From an uncultured Halomonas sp. (GTDB lineage: Bacteria > Pseudomonadota > Gammaproteobacteria > Pseudomonadales > Halomonadaceae), in NCBI RefSeq assembly GCF_947501415.1, contig NZ_CANMVL010000007.1, positions 124,001-188,000 on the forward strand: a DNA stretch of 64,000 nucleotides. The letters are read 5' to 3'. The translations under genes and the position numbers were made by a program. This document shows positions 1-7,042 of the stretch, in pieces. Positions within the stretch are counted from its first letter, which is position 1; every line of letters starts with the position of its first letter. Under the pieces are notes generated by a model. The model ran no database searches and was not told the DNA's origin. It saw only the letters and a list, made by a program, of their open reading frames with translations.

Positions 1-356
1 AGCGGCAGTATGGCCGGATCATCAACATCTCCTCGATCAATGGCCGCAAGGGGCAGTTCGGCCAGGTCAACTACGCCGCCGCCAAGGCGGGGATGCATGG
101 CCTGACCATGTCTCTGGCCCAGGAGACCGCTACCAAGGGCATCACCGTCAACACCGTGTCGCCGGGCTATATCGCGACCGACATGATCATGAATATCCCC
201 GAAAAGGTGCGCGAATCGATCCGTGAGACGATCCCGGTGAAGCGCTATGGCAAGCCCGAGGAGATCGGCCGCCTGGTGGCCTATCTGGCCGACGAGGAGT
301 CCGGCTTTATCACCGGTGCCAACATCGATATCAACGGCGGCCAGTTCATGGGCTGA
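1..356 (+). CDS. phaB: Acetoacetyl-CoA reductase, C-terminal part (5' end outside window)
   Basis: This is an NADPH-dependent short-chain dehydrogenase that reduces acetoacetyl-CoA to (R)-3-hydroxybutyryl-CoA for polyhydroxybutyrate synthesis. The frame is open from the window edge to TGA at 354-356. It shows the SDR catalytic serine in 'INISSING', the YxxxK pair in 'NYAAAKAG', and the PhaB-like segments 'KGITVNTVSPGYIATDM' and 'GANIDINGGQ'. About the first half of a normal protein of roughly 245 residues is missing because the window starts inside the gene. A 3-oxoacyl-ACP reductase (FabG) is the main alternative, but the 'SINGRKGQFGQ' stretch is typical of PhaB. No pha partner gene is visible. 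Confidence 0.85.
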   Translation, partial: RQYGRIINISSINGRKGQFGQVNYAAAKAGMHGLTMSLAQETATKGITVNTVSPGYIATDMIMNIPEKVRESIRETIPVKRYGKPEEIGRLVAYLADEESGFITGANIDINGGQFMG

Positions 357-392
357 TGCCGGCTTCCTCCTATCTCGTTACGGGCAGGACCA

Positions 393-426
393 CACAGGAG
401 CGCGGGGGAAACCTCGCGCTCCTGTG
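393..426 (+). terminator. Hairpin between convergent phaB and DUF349 gene
   Basis: A perfect 12-bp inverted repeat (CACAGGAGCGCG at 393-404 with its complement at 415-426) lies between the ends of two convergent genes. There is no clear T-run. It probably serves as a bidirectional transcription end. Confidence 0.6.
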
Positions 427-450
427 GCGTTCAGGGGGCGGGAAAAGCGC

Positions 451-3225
451 TCAGGGAGGGGGCAGGCTCGACAGTCGCTCCAGCATATGGTCCAGCTCGC
501 CGACATTGTGCTCCCAGAGTGCAGGGGGAACCGGCCCGATGGCGAGCAGCTCGACCAGCACGCTGCGTACCTCTTCGGCTCGGGAGGGTTCGCGGCCCAG
601 GTTGTCATTGAGGCGCTCGACCTGAATCGCCAGACGCAGAGGCTCATCACGATGGCTGACGCTGCCCTCGGCCAGCAGCGCAAGGTGTACCTTGGCGCGT
701 GCAAGGCGCTCCTCGACCGTATCGGCGGCGGTGCCTTCACGGCGCGCTGCGTTGCGACGGAAGTGGGCGTTGCGCAGGTCCTCGGCAAGTGTCTGGCCCT
801 CCGGCAGGGGGACATCGCCGGGGTCGTTGCCCGCCAGGTCCTCGGCATCTGCCTGCAGGTGGGCGTCGAGCAGCGGGCGTACCTCCCGCCAGCCAGTTAC
901 CTGCTCGCTCACCGCCAGCCTCTCCAGCCGCTGGCGCCGTGCCCGGACGATGCCCGACCAGCGTCGGCGCATGCCCTCGCTGCGCCGACCACCGGGTAGG
1001 GGCTCCAGTGCGGCAGCCTCGGCGATGGCCTGGGTCAATACTGCCTCGTCGGTTGATCGGGCGGGCTGCCAGCCATGCAGGCGGTCGATCAGCGCCTGCA
1101 TGGCATCCAGTCGCTCTTCGGCGCGGCGGAGCCGGTCGTCCCGGGCCGCCTCGCGGCTGGCGAAAATGGTATCGCACAGGCTGCGGAATTCACGCCACAG
1201 GGCCTGCTCTTCGCCCTTGGGGGCTCGGCCCAGCGCTCGCCAGCGGCGCTGCAGCTCCTTGGCCCGTTCGGCCCGCCTGGCCGCCGGCATCTGCTCCTCC
1301 TCCGATAGCTGCCGGGCCTCATCGACAAGCTCGCGCTTGGCCTCGGCGATCTCCCGGGCGCGCTGGTCGATCAGCGCCTGAAGACGGTGGCGAATGGCCC
1401 CGAAGCGCCGACCGACGGCCTCCGACTTATCGCGAGGAACCGGTGAGGCTCGACGCCACTGGTCTCGAGCCCGGTCGCGTATCTCACGCAGGGCATCTGG
1501 ATCGGCCTCCTGGGCGGGGTGGTCGAGAAGTGTCTCGAGCTGTTCGCAGAGCGTGATGCGTGTCGCCAGGTTATTGTCTCGCTCGGATTCCAGGCGTGCA
1601 CGCCATGGCGCCAGACGTTGATGAATGCGGTCCGAAGCGGTGCGGAAGCGTGTCGACTGCTCACGATTGGCAGCGGCGTCTCCCAGCGATTTCCACTCTC
1701 TCACCAGCTGACGGTGGCGCCGGTCCAGGGCGGCCTCCACGCTGGTCTCGTCATCGGCCAGTGCCTCGATGCTGGCAACCAGTTGCTCGCGCTTGGGGCC
1801 GGCCACGAACCCGCGCCAGTCGCGCAGTTCTGCAAGCCTCGCGCCGAGGCGCCTGGCGCGTGCCTCGAGAGGGCGGAGGGTGGCGGGGTCGGCGCCCTCG
1901 GTAAGCTGGCGCAGCTGCTGATGCAAGCGGCTGGCAGGCTTGAAAGCGCCGCGTTCCAGCAGGCGCTCGAGCTCATCGAGCTGGGTCTCGATATGCTCAG
2001 CCGATACGCCGGCAGGCGTGGCATGCCGCTCGAGGCGTTGGCGGCAGGTGTGGAGCAGTGATGTGGGGGGCAGGCTGTCGGGCCAGTCGATTGCCGTGAG
2101 CAGTGTCTTCAGGCGCTCCCTGTCATCCTCTTCGAGGGCACGCTCCAGGTCGCCGGCCCGCTGGTCGAGGCGGGCCCAGGCGCTGCCGATCTTCTCGATC
2201 CGTCCCAGGGCGGTGTCGTAACGCCGGCGCAGCGCTTCATCGGTGACATGCAGGTCGGCCAGCTCCTGCCAGCGATGAGCCAGCAGGCGCTTCTGGGAGC
2301 GCAGGCTGGCGATATCCTGAGCGCCCAGTGTTTCACTGCGCTCGAGTGCCTCGAGACTCTCCTCCAGCGCTTCCACCAGGCTCGCGCTGGCCTGCTGAGC
2401 ATCTTCGCGATGTCGATGGACCGCGGCGTTGGCACGCTGCTGGGCTTCATGATCCTCGACCACCTTGCGACAGCGCAGGCAGGCATCGTGATAGCGTCGC
2501 TCCAGGCTTGGATCGGGTGTGTCCTCGAGCTGCTGCCACTCGCGCATCAGGTGGCGCATGCGGCCGGCGTAGAGAGGCTCCCAGGGTGCGCTCGCATGGC
2601 GCTCCAGTGCGCTGACCAGTGCCTCGCGGTGCTCCCTGGCGGCGGCCAGCTGAGCGGCATCGGCACGCCGCTGGTTGAGCCGCTCGCGAGCCTGGCGCAT
2701 CACCTGGCGGTCGCGCCTTGCCTCACGCACCAGGCGTGACAGGCCGGCGTCGCTGTCGACCCTTGCCGCCGCCGCATGGCGCACGGCGGCAATGCCGTTG
2801 TCGCAGGCCTGGTGTACCAGGGCATCCTCGTCATGGATACGCTCGATAGCTGCCAGTCGCAGCTGCTGGTTGTCACCCTCCAGGGCGATGATTTCGAGCA
2901 GCTCGGTTTCACTCAGGCGTGCCACCATGGCGACTCGTGTGGAAAGTTCGAGCCGTCCCTCCTTGCCGCAGATCAACCGCGTCAGGCGTCGCGTGAGCTC
3001 CGTTGAGCGCGTCGTCTCGTCGAGCAGGGAGATCAGGGCCTCGGGGTCCTCGAGCCGGGCCAGTGCCGCGGTGCGCACGCCAGGGTCGGCGTCCGCAGCC
3101 AGCCGCTCCAGGGCATGGCGCTGGTCGTGGCGGTTGGGGTCGAGGCGCTCGATGGCCTGGCGGCGCACGCCGGGGTCGGGGTGCTGCCAGCGGGGAGCAA
3201 AGAAGCGGCGAAGGAGTCCGGACAT
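451..3225 (-). CDS. Large DUF349-repeat protein with N-terminal HEAT-like region
   Basis: This 924-residue, highly charged protein has no signal peptide or membrane segment, so it is probably cytoplasmic. The first 200 or so residues look like HEAT/armadillo-type helical repeats ('DPGVRRQAIERL', 'DPGVRTAALARL', 'AAVRHAAAARV'). The rest is a series of Arg/Glu-rich helical units with the W..L pattern of DUF349 ('REFRSLCDTIFASREAARDDR', 'RWRALG', 'EWKSLGD'). DUF349 has no settled biochemical role. The gene is transcribed away from minC and convergent with phaB. The start at 3225 has AGGAT upstream. The family call is firm; the function is unknown. Confidence 0.8.
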   Translation of the reverse strand: MSGLLRRFFAPRWQHPDPGVRRQAIERLDPNRHDQRHALERLAADADPGVRTAALARLEDPEALISLLDETTRSTELTRRLTRLICGKEGRLELSTRVAMVARLSETELLEIIALEGDNQQLRLAAIERIHDEDALVHQACDNGIAAVRHAAAARVDSDAGLSRLVREARRDRQVMRQARERLNQRRADAAQLAAAREHREALVSALERHASAPWEPLYAGRMRHLMREWQQLEDTPDPSLERRYHDACLRCRKVVEDHEAQQRANAAVHRHREDAQQASASLVEALEESLEALERSETLGAQDIASLRSQKRLLAHRWQELADLHVTDEALRRRYDTALGRIEKIGSAWARLDQRAGDLERALEEDDRERLKTLLTAIDWPDSLPPTSLLHTCRQRLERHATPAGVSAEHIETQLDELERLLERGAFKPASRLHQQLRQLTEGADPATLRPLEARARRLGARLAELRDWRGFVAGPKREQLVASIEALADDETSVEAALDRRHRQLVREWKSLGDAAANREQSTRFRTASDRIHQRLAPWRARLESERDNNLATRITLCEQLETLLDHPAQEADPDALREIRDRARDQWRRASPVPRDKSEAVGRRFGAIRHRLQALIDQRAREIAEAKRELVDEARQLSEEEQMPAARRAERAKELQRRWRALGRAPKGEEQALWREFRSLCDTIFASREAARDDRLRRAEERLDAMQALIDRLHGWQPARSTDEAVLTQAIAEAAALEPLPGGRRSEGMRRRWSGIVRARRQRLERLAVSEQVTGWREVRPLLDAHLQADAEDLAGNDPGDVPLPEGQTLAEDLRNAHFRRNAARREGTAADTVEERLARAKVHLALLAEGSVSHRDEPLRLAIQVERLNDNLGREPSRAEEVRSVLVELLAIGPVPPALWEHNVGELDHMLERLSSLPPP

Positions 3226-3365
3226 TGGCTATCCTGGCGAGAGGGGCGGCGTGCCGAGGCACATCCGCTCATATCATTGTTGATCGGTTGGGCAAGGGCT
3301 ATCTAAGCATGCGGCGCGGTTGGGGAAAAGTCCGTGCCCCGGGCGTCTGTGGTCATATTGCGACA

Positions 3366-3395
3366 CTGACAGCCAGGGGGTGTCGGGCGTATGAT
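3366..3395 (+). promoter_or_regulatory. Putative sigma-70 promoter of minCDE
   Basis: CTGACA at 3366-3371 and TATGAT at 3390-3395 are separated by 18 bp, about 70 bp upstream of the minC start. Each hexamer has one mismatch to consensus. Assignment is by eye only. Confidence 0.5.
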
Positions 3396-3466
3396 GAGAG
3401 TTGCAGGGGAGATAGGAGTCGCTTAGCTTTGACTCTACTCCCATCACAGCGACCTGGAGTTCGGCA

Positions 3467-4201
3467 ATGAGCCTCAAACTGGACAGGGAAAGCACGGCCT
3501 TCACCTTCAAGGGAGGCATGCTGCCGATGACGGTCATGGAGCTGGCCAGTGCGGACCCCGAGCTGATCCGTGATCAGCTCGCCGGCAAGCTCAGTCAGTC
3601 GCCGGCCTTCTTTCAGCACACACCGGTGGTGCTCAGTGTCGAGAAGCTCGACGAGCCTCATCTCGCCCTGGAGCGTATTTGCGCCGTATGCCGGGCTCAT
3701 AAACTGCTCCCGGTGGCGGTGCGCGGGGGTGCCGATCCGATCAAGCAGTCGGCCTGGGCCCTGGGGCTGGGCTGGTTTCCACCCCAGGAGGCTGGCAGGG
3801 TTCGCCCGCTGGAGAGCGTTGCCGCCGATGACGAGGCGCCTGCCGAGCTGGCGGTGCCGCCCGACAACATCGGTGGCGGACGCATCTTTCGTGGCACGGT
3901 ACGCTCCGGGCAGCAGGTCACCTCCCCCAGCGGTGATCTGGTGGTGATCGGTGCGGTCAATGCCGGCGCCGAGGTGCTCGCTGCAGGCAGCGTGCACGTT
4001 TACGGCGCTCTGCGTGGTCGTGCCCTGGCCGGCATCCATGGTGATGCCCTGGCCGGCATCTTCTGCCGTGAGCTCCACGCCGAGCTGCTCTCGGTGGCCG
4101 GGAACTACAAGCGCCTCGAGGACATCGACCGACGGTTGCTGGGCACCCCGGTACAGGTTCGCCTCGACGGGGATCAGCTGGGCATCACCTCGCTCACCTG
4201 A
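3467..4201 (+). CDS. minC: Septum site-determining protein MinC
   Basis: MinC is the FtsZ-assembly inhibitor that, with MinD, blocks division at the poles. The 244-residue length is normal. The N-terminal domain (about 1-110, 'FTFKGGMLPMTVMEL') is followed by a linker and the C-terminal beta-helix domain (about 140-240). That domain carries the family signature 'RSGQQVTSPSGDLVVIGAVNAG.EV' and the glycine-rich 'VYGALRGRALAGIHGD'. The ATG at 3467 has GGAG upstream. It is the first gene of minCDE. Confidence 0.97.
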   Translation: MSLKLDRESTAFTFKGGMLPMTVMELASADPELIRDQLAGKLSQSPAFFQHTPVVLSVEKLDEPHLALERICAVCRAHKLLPVAVRGGADPIKQSAWALGLGWFPPQEAGRVRPLESVAADDEAPAELAVPPDNIGGGRIFRGTVRSGQQVTSPSGDLVVIGAVNAGAEVLAAGSVHVYGALRGRALAGIHGDALAGIFCRELHAELLSVAGNYKRLEDIDRRLLGTPVQVRLDGDQLGITSLT

Positions 4202-4256
4202 GCGGTATCTCCCTCGATGGCCCGCTCCATTTCAACAACACGACAGGAAGTGACTC

Positions 4257-5075
4257 TTGGCCAAGATCATCGTTGTGACCTCCGGCAAGGGAGGCGTCGG
4301 CAAGACAACCAGCGCGGCAGCCATTGCCACTGGCCTGGCACTGCGCGGTAACAAGACCGTGGTCATCGACTTCGATGTCGGGCTGCGTAACCTGGACCTG
4401 ATCATGGGCTGCGAGCGGCGTGTGGTCTACGACCTGGTCAATGTCATTCAGGGTGAGGCGGGGCTGAGCCAGGCTCTGATCCGCGACAAGCGTGTGGAAA
4501 ATCTACACATCCTTCCCGCCTCCCAGACACGTGACAAGGAGGCCTTGACGCGGGAAGGGGTCGAGAAGGTGCTCGAGACCCTGAGCAAGGACTTCGACTA
4601 CATCCTCTGCGACTCGCCCGCCGGTATCGAAGGGGGAGCCCAGCTGGCCATGTACTTCGCCGATGAGGCGATCGTGGTCACCAACCCCGAGATCTCCTCG
4701 GTACGCGACTCCGACCGTATTCTCGGCCTGCTCGCCTCCAAGACACGACGTGCAGAGCGTGGCGAGGAAGCCATCAAGGAACACCTGCTGATCACTCGCT
4801 ACAACCCGCTGCGGGTCGATACCGGCGACATGCTCAACCTCGAGGATATCCGCGAGATTCTGGCGATCGACCTGATCGGCCTGATTCCGGAGTCGGAGGC
4901 GGTGCTGCGCGCCTCCAACCAGGGGGTGCCGGTAACCCACGACGCTTCCAGCGATGCCGGCCAGGCCTATACCGATACCGTATCGCGGCTGATCGGCGAG
5001 GACGTCCCGCTGCGTTTCCACGAGTATCAGAAGAAGAGTCTGCTCAGTCGCATGTTTGGAGGAGGTCGTCGGTGA
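4257..5075 (+). CDS. minD: Septum site-determining ATPase MinD (TTG start)
   Basis: MinD is a membrane-binding ParA/MinD-type ATPase that recruits MinC and oscillates with MinE. It is 272 residues long with the deviant Walker A motif SGKGGVGKTT at residues 9-18 and 'VIDFDVGLRNLD'. The C-terminal amphipathic membrane-targeting helix ends 'KKSLLSRMFGGGRR'. The conserved N-terminus (AKIIVVTSGKGG) begins directly after TTG at 4257, with AGGAAG upstream, so TTG is the initiator. The last 4 bp overlap minE. Confidence 0.97.
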   Translation: MAKIIVVTSGKGGVGKTTSAAAIATGLALRGNKTVVIDFDVGLRNLDLIMGCERRVVYDLVNVIQGEAGLSQALIRDKRVENLHILPASQTRDKEALTREGVEKVLETLSKDFDYILCDSPAGIEGGAQLAMYFADEAIVVTNPEISSVRDSDRILGLLASKTRRAERGEEAIKEHLLITRYNPLRVDTGDMLNLEDIREILAIDLIGLIPESEAVLRASNQGVPVTHDASSDAGQAYTDTVSRLIGEDVPLRFHEYQKKSLLSRMFGGGRR

Positions 5076-5332
5076 AGCTGCTTGAATTCCTGAAACGGGA
5101 GCGCAAGAAGTCTGCGCCAGTCGCCAAGGAGCGGCTACAGATCATCGTCGCTCACCAGCGCAGCCAGCGCGGTCAGCCGGACTACATGCCGATGCTGGAG
5201 CGAGAACTGCTGGAGGTGATTCGCCGCTATGTGCAGGTGGATGATGACGCCATCAACATCAGCCTCGACAGTGAGGACAACTGTTCGGTGCTCGAGCTCA
5301 ATGTGACCTTGCCCAAGGGGTCGCCGGGTTGA
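5072..5332 (+). CDS. minE: Cell division topological specificity factor MinE
   Basis: MinE stimulates MinD ATPase and drives the pole-to-pole oscillation that frees midcell for division. The 86-residue protein shows the N-terminal membrane-targeting stretch 'MKLLEFLKRERKKSA', the MinD-contact helix around 'AKERLQIIVAHQR' and the C-terminal topological-specificity domain. It starts at GTG 5072 within a GTGA overlap with the minD stop, which indicates translational coupling. Confidence 0.96.
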   Translation: MKLLEFLKRERKKSAPVAKERLQIIVAHQRSQRGQPDYMPMLERELLEVIRRYVQVDDDAINISLDSEDNCSVLELNVTLPKGSPG

Positions 5333-5415
5333 GTCTGTCCGGCTAACCTGTCTGGCTGAGTGAGTCGTTGGGCTGTGCTAGGCTGTTGCCTCCATGCTGA
5401 ATCGCCGGAGAGACC

Positions 5416-6912
5416 TTGATGGCGCCGCCTGACGCCCCGCAGACCTTCCTGTGGCACGACTACGAGACCTTCGGTGCCGATCCGCGGCGCGACCGCCCGT
5501 CTCAGTTCGCCGCGATCCGTACCGATGCCGAATTCAACGAGATCGGTGAGCCGGTCACCTGGTACTGTCGGCCGGCAGATGACTTCCTGCCGCACCCCCA
5601 GGCCTGTCTGGTCACCGGTATCACGCCCCAGCAAGCGCGTCGCCGGGGGCTGCCCGAGGCGCAGTTTGCCGGGCAGATCGAGGCGCTGATGAGCGTCCCG
5701 GGTACCTGCTCGGTGGGCTACAACAGCGTGCGTTTCGACGACGAGGTCAGTCGTCACCTCTTCTATCGCAACCTGCTCGACCCCTATGCTCGAGAGTGGC
5801 AGAACGGCAACTCGCGCTGGGACCTGATCGATGTGGTGCGGGCCTTTCACGCCCTGCGCCCGGAGGGTCTTGAGTGGCCGCGTCGCGAGGACGGGGCGCC
5901 CAGCTTCCGGCTCGAGGATCTCACCGCCGCCAACGGCATCGAGCATGCCGGGGCCCACGATGCCCTTGCCGACGTGCGGGCGACCATCGCCCTGGCCAGG
6001 CGTCTGCGTAAGGCCAATGCCAACCTCTTCGACTTTCTGCTCAAGCTGCGCGGCAAGCGCGCCGTGGGCAAGCTGCTCGATGTGCCTGGACGCAAGCCAC
6101 TGCTGCATATCTCGCGGCGTTACCCGGCCAGTCGCGGCTGTGCCGCCCTGGTGGTGCCCCTCGCGGAGCATCCCAGCAACCCCAACGGGGTCGTCGTCTA
6201 TGATCTTTCGGTGGACCCCACGCCACTCTTCGAGCTCTCTGCCGAACAGATCCGCCAGAGGGTCTTCGTCAGCAACGACGACCTTGCCGAGGGTGCCGAG
6301 CGCATCCCGCTCAAGGTGATCCATATCAACAAGTGCCCTGTGCTGTTCCCCGCCAGCGCCCTCAAGGACGTGGCAGGCCCGCGGCGCGGTGAGCATGGCG
6401 ATATCGTCGAGCGCCTGGGGCTGGATATGGCGACCTGTCGCGAGCATTGGAAACGTCTGGCTGGGCATCCTGAGGTGGCCGCCCGTGCCGCCGAGGTGTT
6501 CGCCGAGCCACCCCCGACGGGGGCGGGTGATCCCGACCTGATGCTCTACTCGGGAGGTTTCTTCTCGCCGGCGGATCGCCGTCAGATGCAGCAGGTGCGC
6601 GAGATGGCGGCCTGGGACCTGGTGGGTGCCAACTTCGCCTTCCAGGATGCACGCCTGGAGGAGATGCTGTTTCGCTATCGCGCGCGCAGCTTCCCCGAGA
6701 CGCTTGAAGGCGATGAACTGGCCCAGTGGGAGGCCTATCGTTGGGCGCGCATGAATGACGCCGAGGTGGCCAGCCTGACTCTCAAGGGCTTCGCCCGAGA
6801 GATCGAACGGCTCAACCGAGTCGAGCTGAGCGACCGCGACCGTCAAATCCTCGAGGAGCTGGTGATGCATGTCGAGGCCATCCTGCCTCCCCAGGCATTC
6901 GACGCGGACTAA
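5416..6912 (+). CDS. sbcB: Exodeoxyribonuclease I
   Basis: ExoI is a 3'-to-5' single-strand DNA exonuclease that works with RecJ in mismatch repair and recombination. The 498-residue protein has DEDD-family motifs: 'WHDYETFG' (metal-binding D and E), 'GYNSVRFDDEV' and 'GAHDALADVRAT' (catalytic His and Asp). The SH3-like and helical extension follow. The length matches the family. It stands alone between minE and a strong terminator. Confidence 0.96.
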   Translation: MMAPPDAPQTFLWHDYETFGADPRRDRPSQFAAIRTDAEFNEIGEPVTWYCRPADDFLPHPQACLVTGITPQQARRRGLPEAQFAGQIEALMSVPGTCSVGYNSVRFDDEVSRHLFYRNLLDPYAREWQNGNSRWDLIDVVRAFHALRPEGLEWPRREDGAPSFRLEDLTAANGIEHAGAHDALADVRATIALARRLRKANANLFDFLLKLRGKRAVGKLLDVPGRKPLLHISRRYPASRGCAALVVPLAEHPSNPNGVVVYDLSVDPTPLFELSAEQIRQRVFVSNDDLAEGAERIPLKVIHINKCPVLFPASALKDVAGPRRGEHGDIVERLGLDMATCREHWKRLAGHPEVAARAAEVFAEPPPTGAGDPDLMLYSGGFFSPADRRQMQQVREMAAWDLVGANFAFQDARLEEMLFRYRARSFPETLEGDELAQWEAYRWARMNDAEVASLTLKGFAREIERLNRVELSDRDRQILEELVMHVEAILPPQAFDAD

Positions 6913-6960
6913 CGCATTGCCTTACCGTTCGCAGCAGCTTTTGCCTGGCCTGCCATCGTC

Positions 6961-6998
6961 AGGGCCACATCACTTTTGATGTGGCCCTCTTCAGTCTT
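6961..6998 (+). terminator. Rho-independent terminator after sbcB
   Basis: A perfect 12-bp stem (AGGGCCACATCA at 6961-6972 with 6977-6988) with loop CTTT is followed by CTTCAGTCTT. It lies between convergent sbcB and the M16 protease gene and may work in both directions. Confidence 0.8.
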
Positions 6999-7042
6999 AC
7001 AGCTTATCGCTTCCGGCGCAGCCGGGGCTCACTCCTCGCCCC

